Positions 5,591 through 10,780 of a stretch of 10,780 bases of DNA are shown one piece after another. The translations under genes and the position numbers were made by a program. Position 1 is the first letter of the stretch. Each line of letters begins with the position of its first letter. The notes under the pieces were generated by a model, which did not search any database, had not been told where the DNA came from, and saw only the letters and a program-made list of their open reading frames with translations. This DNA comes from DATJMJ01 sp035503975. Its GTDB lineage: Bacteria; Actinomycetota; Acidimicrobiia; Acidimicrobiales; Palsa-688. The DNA lies in the NCBI GenBank assembly GCA_035503975.1, contig DATJST010000462.1, forward strand, positions 1 through 10,780, in the 5' to 3' direction.

Positions 5591-7226
5591 GCTGCTGCTC
5601 AACTCGCGCCCCGGCCGCGCGCGGCCCGGAGAGGCGGTGCTGGCCAGGCTGGCCGCGCGCCGGTCCCTTCGGTCCGCGGCCTTATGGGGCTACGTGTTCG
5701 GCATCATGGTTGTCTCTTCGGCTCTGAGCTACGGCCAGATCTACAAGACTGGCGCCGAGCGCCGTCGCCTGGCCGACGCCTTTGGTTCCAATCATGCCGC
5801 GAGCGCTCTGTTCGGCCCCGCCCCGCAGCTCCAAACGGTCGCAGGCTTCACGGTGTACAAGGTCTCCATGACCCTTATGATCGCCGGGGCCGTTTGGGGG
5901 CTGCTCACTAGCACACGCCTCTTGCGCGCCGAGGAGGATAGCGGGCGCTGGGAGCTCGTGCTGAGCGGGCTGACCACCCGCCGCCGTGCAACCGCTCAGG
6001 TCCTTGCCGCCCTCAGTGCTGCAGTGGCCGTCCTGTGGGGCATCACCGCGGTAATGACGATAGCTGTCGGAGCGTCTTCCTCCGTCCGCATAGGTACCGG
6101 CTCAGGCCTCTACCTGGCTTTGGCTTTGGTCGCCAGCGCGGCGATGTTCATCGCCGTCGGCGCGCTGGCCAGCCAGCTGGCGCCATCACGGCGTCAGGCC
6201 GCAGCTTACGCGGGTGCGTTCTTGGGGCTCTGCTACGGCGTGCGCATGGTGGGCGACTCGGGCACGGGGTACCAGTGGCTGGACTGGGTGTCCCCGCTCG
6301 GCTGGGTCGAGCAGCTCCGGCCACTGACCAACCCGGAGCCACTGGCGCTGGTACCGATTGTCGCATTCACGGCCGCAACCGCCGCTCTGGCAGTCGGGCT
6401 CGCCGAGAAGCGGGACGTCGGGTCCAGCCTCTGGCCCGCGCGCGCCGCTCGACCTGCCCGCTTGCAGCTGCTTTCGGGGCCGACCAGCTCGACCGTCCGC
6501 CTCGGCGCGACGTCTGGAGTGTGGTGGGCGATCGGCCTGGCCGCAGGGGGCCTGGCCATGGGCTCGGTGGCCAAAGCGGCCGGCACGAGCATGGCGGGTT
6601 CGTCGGTGCAGCAGGTACTGGCGCGGCTGGGCGCGCGGGGGAGCGGCACCTCGAGCTTCCTTGGTGTCTCGTTCGTGATCCTTGCCATCGTCATTGCTTT
6701 CGAAGGCGCTTCCCAGCTCAGTGCCGCCCGGGCTGAGGAGGCCGAGGGACGCCTGCAACAGTTGCTGGCGGGCCCGGTGAGCCGCACCCGCTGGTTCAGC
6801 GGCAGGCTTGTTGTGGCCAGCGGGACCTTGCTCGCCGTTGCCCTAGTGGCGGGCGTGGGGATATGGGCGGGCGCGGCCACCAAGCCCCCGGGGGTCGGTT
6901 TGGGCACAGCCTTGGACGCGAGTACCAACATCGTGCCTCCTGCGCTTGTGGTGCTGGGCGTTGGTGCTCTCACCATGGGCTTCTGGCCCCGGCGAACAGG
7001 CGCAGTCATGTACGGGGCGCTTGCCTGGTCCGCGTTTATCGACCTGGCGGGCGGCTTTTTCACGCAAGATCATTGGCTGGCCGACACTTCGGTGTTCCAC
7101 CAGATGGCCTCGGCACCGGCTGCCGGCCCGGACTGGTGGACCAACGCCGCCATGGTGGGCGTCGCCTTGCTGGCGATGAGCGCCGGCGCAGCCAGTTTCG
7201 CCCGGCGCGACCTGAGCGACGAGTGA
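5580..7226 (+). CDS. ABC exporter permease, polyketide-antibiotic exporter type (COG3559-like)
   Basis: This integral membrane protein (548 residues from TTG 5580) forms the export channel for the upstream ATPase. About 12 hydrophobic spans can be counted in two sets of six. The halves are an internal duplication: RAEEDSGRWELVLSG (from residue 116) matches RAEEAEGRLQQLLAG (from residue 384), sharing E-E-x-x-G-R with L-L/V-L-x-G after it. Length and architecture fit the exporter-of-polyketide-antibiotics family. The start is uncertain: G/C-rich third positions show that coding begins by about 5590; TTG 5580 overlaps the ATPase stop by 11 nt, TTG 5535 would overlap more, and GTG 5637 has a GGAG 5 nt upstream but would discard well-coding sequence. 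The gene ends 46 nt before the convergent kynureninase stop. The substrate is not known. Confidence 0.88.
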   Translation: MAAELLLNSRPGRARPGEAVLARLAARRSLRSAALWGYVFGIMVVSSALSYGQIYKTGAERRRLADAFGSNHAASALFGPAPQLQTVAGFTVYKVSMTLMIAGAVWGLLTSTRLLRAEEDSGRWELVLSGLTTRRRATAQVLAALSAAVAVLWGITAVMTIAVGASSSVRIGTGSGLYLALALVASAAMFIAVGALASQLAPSRRQAAAYAGAFLGLCYGVRMVGDSGTGYQWLDWVSPLGWVEQLRPLTNPEPLALVPIVAFTAATAALAVGLAEKRDVGSSLWPARAARPARLQLLSGPTSSTVRLGATSGVWWAIGLAAGGLAMGSVAKAAGTSMAGSSVQQVLARLGARGSGTSSFLGVSFVILAIVIAFEGASQLSAARAEEAEGRLQQLLAGPVSRTRWFSGRLVVASGTLLAVALVAGVGIWAGAATKPPGVGLGTALDASTNIVPPALVVLGVGALTMGFWPRRTGAVMYGALAWSAFIDLAGGFFTQDHWLADTSVFHQMASAPAAGPDWWTNAAMVGVALLAMSAGAASFARRDLSDE

Positions 7227-7251
7227 GCACGCGAGCCGGTAGCCGCGCAAT

Positions 7252-7273
7252 CCCGGCCAATTGCACCGGGTTT
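7252..7273. terminator. Possible weak bidirectional terminator between permease and kynureninase genes
   Basis: CCCGG (7252-7256) and CCGGG (7266-7270) are inverted with a 9-nt loop, followed by TTTC on the plus strand. It sits in the 46-nt convergent gap, where a terminator is expected. The stem is only 5 bp and the T-run short, so this is a weak call. Confidence 0.3.
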
Positions 7274-8544
7274 CAAGTAAACCTGGTACCCGGAACGGCC
7301 CCGGCTGGCGCGGGGTCGGCCAAAACCGCGCCTAGGTGGTCCATGGCGTCCCAGACGTCGGTGTAGCTCGTATAAAGGGCCGCTGGAGCGAGCCGGAGCA
7401 CGTCCGGGGGCCGGTAATCGGGTACGACCAAGCCGCGTTCGATCAGGAGCTGGGCGGCGTTGCGGGCGTTGGGGTGGGCAAGGGCTAGGTGGCCGCCACG
7501 GCGCCGAGGTTCCGCCGGGCTGGCCAATTTTGCTCCGTCCGGCGCCAGCTCGAGGGCGCGCACCGCCAAGAGCTCAACCAATCGGCGGGCCTTTTGCCAA
7601 ATTGCCTCAACACCGGCTGTGATCGATGGACCTAGGGCGGCGTCCAACGCGACCAGGCCGAGCACAGCTGGCGTGCCCGTTAGGAAGCGGCCGATACTTT
7701 CGACTGGGTCATAGCCGGGGCGCATCGCGAACTGGTCCCGCTGGCCCCACCACCCCCATACCGGTTGGCGGAGCTCAGTTTGCAAGCTGCTGCGGACGTA
7801 AAGCCATGCCGGCGCCCCGGGGCCGCCGTTCAGGTACTTGTAGGTGCAGCCGGCGGCCAGGTCCGCACCGCTGGCGTCCAGTTCCACGGGCAACACGCCG
7901 GCCGCGTGGGAGAGGTCCCAAAGGGTAAGGGCGCCCGCTTGGTGGGCAGCAGTGTTCACCAGCGCCATGTCGGCCACCGCACCAGACCTGAAGTTGACGG
8001 CTGAAAGGCAGACCAGGGCCACGTCGTCGTCAAGGCCATCGCGGACCTGCGCGGTTTCGGCACCTTCATTTGGGTCGGTCGCGAGAAGCCGTAGGCAAAG
8101 GCCGTGCCGGGCGGCCACTCCCTGCAGAACGTAGTTGAGCGTTGGGAAATCGTGCTGGTCGGCGAGAATGGTGCCTCGACCAGGCCGGGCCGCCAACGCC
8201 GCTTCGGCCAGCTTGTAAAGGTTTACTGTCGTCGAATCGCTGACTGCTATTTGTCCAGCCGCGGCGCCGACCATTGAGCCGATCCGGTCGCCGATCGTGT
8301 TGGGCAGTTCGGCCCAGCGCTCCCATCCCGTAACGAGCGCGCCGCCCCATTCGGCCAAAAAGTTGCCCACCGCCACGGCTACGGCGCGGGGTGGGCGGCC
8401 GAGCGAATTACCGTCCAGGTAGATGGGCGCCGGCGCGGGAATGACGAACTCGTCGCGGAAACCGGCGAGCGGGTCGAGACGGTCAGCCTCCTCGGCCTCG
8501 GCTCGCGAACGGGGCACACCACCAGGCCGGGCCGGCGCCAGCAT
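7273..8544 (-). CDS. kynU: Kynureninase (EC 3.7.1.3)
   Basis: This 423-residue PLP enzyme cleaves L-kynurenine (and usually 3-hydroxykynurenine) to anthranilate (or 3-hydroxyanthranilate) and alanine in tryptophan breakdown. Recognisable segments, in order: YLDGNSLGRPP (42-52), WGGALVTGWERWAELPN-type helix start (66-82), the phosphate-binding DSTTVNL (103-109), NFRSGAVADM (184-193), WDLSHAAGVLPVEL (209-222) and the PLP-lysine motif CTYKYLNGGPGAP with K236. Length matches bacterial kynureninases of about 415-420 residues. The frame is open upstream to 8853, but that part lies antisense to the FKBP gene and is not kynureninase-like. ATG 8544 is chosen because the protein begins correctly there and TACAAT lies 8 nt upstream, giving a likely leaderless mRNA. 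No tryptophan 2,3-dioxygenase or formamidase gene is in the window, so the pathway context is missing. Confidence 0.95.
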   Translation of the reverse strand: MLAPARPGGVPRSRAEAEEADRLDPLAGFRDEFVIPAPAPIYLDGNSLGRPPRAVAVAVGNFLAEWGGALVTGWERWAELPNTIGDRIGSMVGAAAGQIAVSDSTTVNLYKLAEAALAARPGRGTILADQHDFPTLNYVLQGVAARHGLCLRLLATDPNEGAETAQVRDGLDDDVALVCLSAVNFRSGAVADMALVNTAAHQAGALTLWDLSHAAGVLPVELDASGADLAAGCTYKYLNGGPGAPAWLYVRSSLQTELRQPVWGWWGQRDQFAMRPGYDPVESIGRFLTGTPAVLGLVALDAALGPSITAGVEAIWQKARRLVELLAVRALELAPDGAKLASPAEPRRRGGHLALAHPNARNAAQLLIERGLVVPDYRPPDVLRLAPAALYTSYTDVWDAMDHLGAVLADPAPAGAVPGTRFT

Positions 8545-8552
8545 CAACCTGG

Positions 8553-8558
8553 ATTGTA
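8553..8558 (-). promoter_or_regulatory. -10 box of the kynureninase gene (leaderless geometry)
   Basis: TACAAT on the minus strand matches the -10 consensus at 5 of 6 positions and is followed by 8 nt and then the ATG at 8544. There is no Shine-Dalgarno sequence. A TTGCGC 15 nt upstream is a weak and short-spaced -35. The site lies in the 97-nt divergent gap shared with the FKBP gene. Confidence 0.55.
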
Positions 8559-8641
8559 GTTTGCCCCCACCTAGCGCAATGAGAGTAGCAAGCGGTAGGC
8601 TGCCGCGGCCCTTGCCACTCTGCTTATTTGGGAGGCCGCCC

Positions 8642-9010
8642 GTGCCCAAACCTGTGATCACCGTCCCCGATGGCGCCCCGCCAGCGGTCCTCCAACTGGA
8701 GGACTTGGTGGTCGGGGAAGGTGCCGAGGCCCGCCCCGGCCAGCGGGTGACGGTCCAGTACGTAGGAGTGTCGTGGTCCACGGGCGAGGAGTTCGATGCC
8801 TCCTGGGACCGGGGCGAGCCGTTTGACTTCACCTTGGCTGCCGGCGAGGTCATCCGAGGTTGGGACCAGGGGGTGGCCGGGATGCGGGTGGGCGGCCGGC
8901 GCCGAGTGACGGTCCCGCCCCACCTAGGCTACGGCGACCGCGGCGCCGGCGGGGTCATAAAGGGCGGGGAGACCTTGATCTTCGTGGTGGACCTGGTCGA
9001 CGCGGGCTAG
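8642..9010 (+). CDS. FKBP-type peptidyl-prolyl cis-trans isomerase
   Basis: This 122-residue single-domain protein catalyses cis-trans isomerisation of peptide bonds before proline and helps protein folding. Conserved FKBP segments: VTVQYVGVSWSTGEEFDASWDRG (split around residues 34-56), FDFTLAAGEVIRGWDQGVAGMRVGGRRRVTVPPHLGYGD (continuing to about residue 99, with the Val-Ile-x-G-W pocket residues and Y97 of LGYGD), and ETLIFVVDLVDAG at the C-terminus. No signal peptide is present, so it is cytoplasmic. The GTG at 8642 follows GGGAGG (8630-8635) with a 6-nt spacer; ORF sequence upstream of it is antisense to kynureninase. The usual P-P-N before the last strand is replaced by K-G-G. It is divergent from kynureninase and converges on the dioxygenase gene, with overlapping stop codons. 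Confidence 0.94.
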   Translation: MPKPVITVPDGAPPAVLQLEDLVVGEGAEARPGQRVTVQYVGVSWSTGEEFDASWDRGEPFDFTLAAGEVIRGWDQGVAGMRVGGRRRVTVPPHLGYGDRGAGGVIKGGETLIFVVDLVDAG

Positions 9011-9831
9011 GCCGCCTGTTCGGGGGCCGCTCCGTCTGCACCGAGAACATAAGCCGTCATTGAGATGGAGCCGAAGGTGTAGCCCTGGACAAGCAGGCCG
9101 ATCGGCTCAGATGACGCGCTGGCCAGCCCGGCGAAGGGGAGGAGAGGCAGGAAGTGGTCGGGCGTGGGCACTGCCTTATGGAACTCGGGGTGGGAGGCGA
9201 GCCGGGCTACGTCCGCCGGTGCATTTAGCACCTGCGCTTTGACGTCTTCGTCGAAGCGCTCTGCCCAACCATAGCCAGCGTCCGGCGAGGCCCAGTCCCC
9301 GGCACGCAAATTGTGGACTATGTTGCCGCTCCCGACCACCATCACACCACGTTGCCGTAGCGGCGCCAATTTCTGGCCCAGTTCGAGGTGATAGTCGAGA
9401 TCCTTGCTCGCATTGACCGACAATTGCACCACGGGGACCGACGCATCTGGGAACAAGTGGGTGAGCACCGACCACGTCCCGTGGTCGAGACCCCAGCTGT
9501 CGTTGTCGTCGCCCACCCACGTCGGGCTCACGGCATCTTTGATCTCTTCCGCCAGCGCGGGCAACCCCGGTGCCGGGTACTCGACAGCGAACAGTTCCGG
9601 GGGGAAGCCATAGAAGTCGTGGATCGTGCGGGGCCTCGGCATCACAGTTACAGCAGTGGCATTGATGTACCAGTGGGCCGAGACGCAGAGCACGGCACGT
9701 GGCCGCGGCACGGCCGCGCCCAGGGCCCGCCACGCGGCCGTGTAGCGGTTGGTCTCGATGGCGTTCATCGGGTTGCCGTGGCCGATGAAGGCGGCGGGGA
9801 CCGTCTGATGTTCGGTTGTGCCTGTGGCCAT
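9007..9831 (-). CDS. ygiD: DODA-type extradiol ring-opening dioxygenase, YgiD (4,5-DOPA dioxygenase)-like
   Basis: This 274-residue enzyme belongs to the LigB/DODA superfamily, which opens catechol-type rings with O2; E. coli YgiD (271 residues) acts on L-DOPA. The matching blocks are FIGHGNPMNAI (15-25), VSAHWY (50-55), DHGTWSVLTHLFPDA (116-130), VMVVGSGNIVHNL (163-175) and TPDHFLPLLPFAG (223-235). H18, H53 and H226 correspond to the three metal ligands reported for YgiD; H117 and H173 are further conserved histidines. The ATG at 9831 is preceded by GGGAGGG (9834-9840), which is close but usable with register GGGAG at 4 nt. Longer in-frame starts up to 10161 read through sequence that looks coding in another frame, so they are unlikely. 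The natural substrate cannot be set from sequence. Its stop overlaps that of the convergent FKBP gene. Confidence 0.93.
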   Translation of the reverse strand: MATGTTEHQTVPAAFIGHGNPMNAIETNRYTAAWRALGAAVPRPRAVLCVSAHWYINATAVTVMPRPRTIHDFYGFPPELFAVEYPAPGLPALAEEIKDAVSPTWVGDDNDSWGLDHGTWSVLTHLFPDASVPVVQLSVNASKDLDYHLELGQKLAPLRQRGVMVVGSGNIVHNLRAGDWASPDAGYGWAERFDEDVKAQVLNAPADVARLASHPEFHKAVPTPDHFLPLLPFAGLASASSEPIGLLVQGYTFGSISMTAYVLGADGAAPEQAA

Positions 9832-10106
9832 TGCCCTCCCGGCAACGGTTCTAGCGTCGCCCGGGACCGGTGAACAACTCGGGCGGGCAGAGCGCGCTCG
9901 CGTGGCCGAGCCGGCGAACCCGGCTGGCGCGGTACCCCCAGCCAGCCGGCCAACCGCCTGGCCAGGCCGTTCAGCTTGGCGCGGGGCGCGAGCGGCGGTG
10001 GGGAGCAGGGCCCTGCCTTGGTCCCCGAACGGTACAGGTCGGCACGCGCCATCAGCTCGGAACTGTGGTGCCGGGAAAGCTGTTCTGCTATTGAGGGGTT
10101 CAGCAT
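9765..10106 (-). CDS. Small hypothetical protein overlapping the start of ygiD
   Basis: This 113-residue frame starts at ATG 10106 after an AGGTAGG-type ribosome binding site about 5 nt upstream. The N-terminus MLNPSIAEQLSRHHSSELMARADLYR (in two parts) looks like the short amphipathic helix that opens many small actinobacterial proteins, and is followed by basic, Arg/Ala/Pro-rich sequence including LNGLARRLAGWLG. Third positions are G/C-rich over the first 90 codons. The last 22 codons overlap the ygiD start (9831) in another frame, so the C-terminal tail may be unreliable, or the frame could end earlier through a sequencing error. It is upstream of and co-directional with ygiD, so a joint mRNA is likely. 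No function is recognised, and the chance of a false gene is real. Confidence 0.45.
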   Translation of the reverse strand: MLNPSIAEQLSRHHSSELMARADLYRSGTKAGPCSPPPLAPRAKLNGLARRLAGWLGVPRQPGSPARPRERALPARVVHRSRATLEPLPGGQWPQAQPNIRRSPPPSSATATR

Positions 10107-10308
10107 TTGGACCTACCTGGTTCGGGCCAAGCCCTTGGTGGGCCATCGCGGTGACGGGCACCTCTCAATCTCGCCGCAGCTTGGCGGGACACGTTCGGTG
10201 CCAGCCACGCACCGTGGTACGGAAATCAGTACGGGCCCGGCACCCACACGGTGGGAGGCCTAGAAAAAGCCAGAGACATGAGCGGGTTGTCGGCCACAAT
10301 GGCGCCTG
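10107..10308. other. Divergent control region with three short dyads
   Basis: Between the ygiD-side unit and the LuxR-type regulator lie three perfect 5-bp inverted repeats: CCAAG-CC-CTTGG (10127-10138), CCACG-CAC-CGTGG (10205-10217) and CCCAC-ACG-GTGGG (10243-10255). GTACGG occurs twice, at 10217-10222 and 10229-10234. These could be operators, for example of the adjacent regulator, but short dyads are frequent in GC-rich DNA. No gene is seen in the gap. Confidence 0.35.
10295..10300 (+). promoter_or_regulatory. -10-like box with leaderless spacing before the LuxR-type regulator
   Basis: CACAAT matches the -10 consensus at 4 of 6 positions and is followed by 8 nt and then the ATG at 10309. 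There is no ribosome binding site, and an in-frame stop at 10279-10281 with no other ATG, GTG or TTG in between makes 10309 the natural start. Confidence 0.35.
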
Positions 10309-10780
10309 ATGGAGCTTGCGCCGTCACCCCGCGAAACCGAAGTGCTCGGCCTCGTGGCCGGCCGCCTCAGCAATGCCCAGATCGCCCAGCGCCTGTTCAT
10401 TTCCGAGCGCACGGTGGAGAGCCATGTGTCGGCCCTGCTCAAAAAATTGGGGTTGACGGACCGGCACGCCCTGGCTGCCTACGCTTCTGCTCAGGCGTCG
10501 AGCCGGGAGCTGCGCGTGCGCTGGCCGGCCGAACCACCGACGACGTTTGTGGGGCGGCGCGCCGAGCTGGAAGAGCTGAGTGCCGCGCTGGCTGAGCACA
10601 GGCTGGTCACGCTGGTTGGCCCGGGGGGCGTCGGCAAGACCCGGCTCGTCCTGCGAGCGCTGCACGCCGTGCCGGCCGCGTTCGTGGACCTGGCCGCGTT
10701 GCCGGTGGCGGCCGACCAGGAGTCCGTCGGGCGAGCGGTCGCAGCCGCGCTCGGCATGGTCGAACCAGGGGCGAGCGCCC
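10309..10780 (+). CDS. Transcriptional regulator: N-terminal LuxR-type HTH fused to an NB-ARC/AAA-like ATPase, C-terminus outside the window
   Basis: The first 157 residues are present and the frame is open at the right edge. Residues 5-57 are a LuxR/GerE-type HTH: SPRETEVLGLVAGRLSNAQIAQ, then LFISERTVESHVSALLKKLG (29-48) as the recognition region. After a linker of about 20 residues comes TTFVGRRAELEEL (78-90) and a Walker A motif GPGGVGKT (104-111) of an STAND/NB-ARC-like NTPase. In classical LAL regulators the ATPase comes first and the HTH last; the reverse order occurs in actinobacterial ATPase regulators related to COG3903 (family knowledge, recalled and not checked). Such proteins usually continue with tetratricopeptide repeats that sense a ligand or partner, which would be beyond 10780. 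It is divergent from the ygiD-side unit and may control it, but this is inference. Confidence 0.88.
   Translation, partial: MELAPSPRETEVLGLVAGRLSNAQIAQRLFISERTVESHVSALLKKLGLTDRHALAAYASAQASSRELRVRWPAEPPTTFVGRRAELEELSAALAEHRLVTLVGPGGVGKTRLVLRALHAVPAAFVDLAALPVAADQESVGRAVAAALGMVEPGASA

Noticed and set aside
6233..7063. 276-codon minus-strand frame opposite the permease
   Set aside because: It is a mirror of the strongly biased permease codons (Pro, Ala, Arg, Thr rich) with no recognisable domain.
8545..8853. N-terminal extension of the kynureninase frame to 8853
   Set aside because: The extra 103 codons are antisense to the FKBP gene, show no family similarity, and kynureninase starts properly at 8544 after a -10 box.
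9388..9873. 161-codon plus-strand frame opposite ygiD
   Set aside because: It is a shadow of ygiD, with His/Arg/Gly-rich composition and no ribosome binding site.
9832..10161. Longer ygiD start at 10161
   Set aside because: YgiD-type proteins begin near residue 1 of the 9831 start, which has a ribosome binding site. The extension is low-complexity and overlaps a better frame.
10127..10255. Three dyads as parts of a CRISPR or repeat array
   Set aside because: Their sequences differ from each other, spacing is irregular and each is only 12-13 bp.

Overview
The window is high-GC DNA with strong G/C bias at third codon positions, GGAGG-type ribosome binding sites on some genes, and several genes whose start codon lies 7-9 nt after a TANNNT-like -10 box with no ribosome binding site, as expected for leaderless mRNAs. 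Together with an F420-dependent oxidoreductase of the mycobacterial Rv3520c type and a polyketide-exporter-type ABC pair, this points to an actinobacterium (Actinomycetota), possibly an uncultured lineage. The assignment is inference, not a phylogenetic result. I saw no rRNA, tRNA, CRISPR array, insertion sequence or phage gene.

Layout. (1) 1-1727, minus strand: a sugar-utilisation operon read leftwards, a PfkB-family sugar kinase followed by a secreted sugar-binding protein of an ABC importer whose rest lies beyond base 1. (2) 1728-1963: divergent control region with a strong 9-bp GC stem-loop and a good SigA-type promoter whose -10 is overlapped by a perfect 6-3-6 dyad. (3) 1964-2941, plus strand: a YbjQ/UPF0145 protein, a 71-residue single-span membrane protein with a repeated D-x-A-T-G-x-R motif, and a small ribbon-helix-helix protein preceded by a nested stem-loop. 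This is the least understood group here. (4) 2952-3338, minus: a glyoxalase-like VOC protein. (5) 3563-7226, plus: an apparent three-gene operon, an F420-dependent luciferase-like oxidoreductase, an ABC ATPase and a 12-span, internally duplicated exporter permease. (6) 7273-8544, minus: kynureninase, divergent from an FKBP-type prolyl isomerase (8642-9010, plus). The FKBP gene converges on a YgiD-type extradiol dioxygenase (9007-9831, minus), the two stop codons sharing a CTAG palindrome. (7) A likely small unknown gene (9765-10106, minus) runs into the dioxygenase start, and a divergent control region with three short dyads separates it from a LuxR-HTH/NTPase regulator (10309 to the right edge, plus), which has its HTH at the N-terminus.

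How the genes may work together: the left block imports and phosphorylates a sugar. The central block probably reduces and/or exports a hydrophobic or toxic compound. The right block carries two aromatic-compound enzymes (kynureninase and a DOPA-dioxygenase-like protein) in separate transcription units, so a shared pathway is not shown. No single gene is an obvious new system. The strongest candidates for undescribed biology are the YbjQ/membrane/RHH cassette with its two dyad elements, the small gene overlapping ygiD, and the promoter/start architecture recurring across the window.
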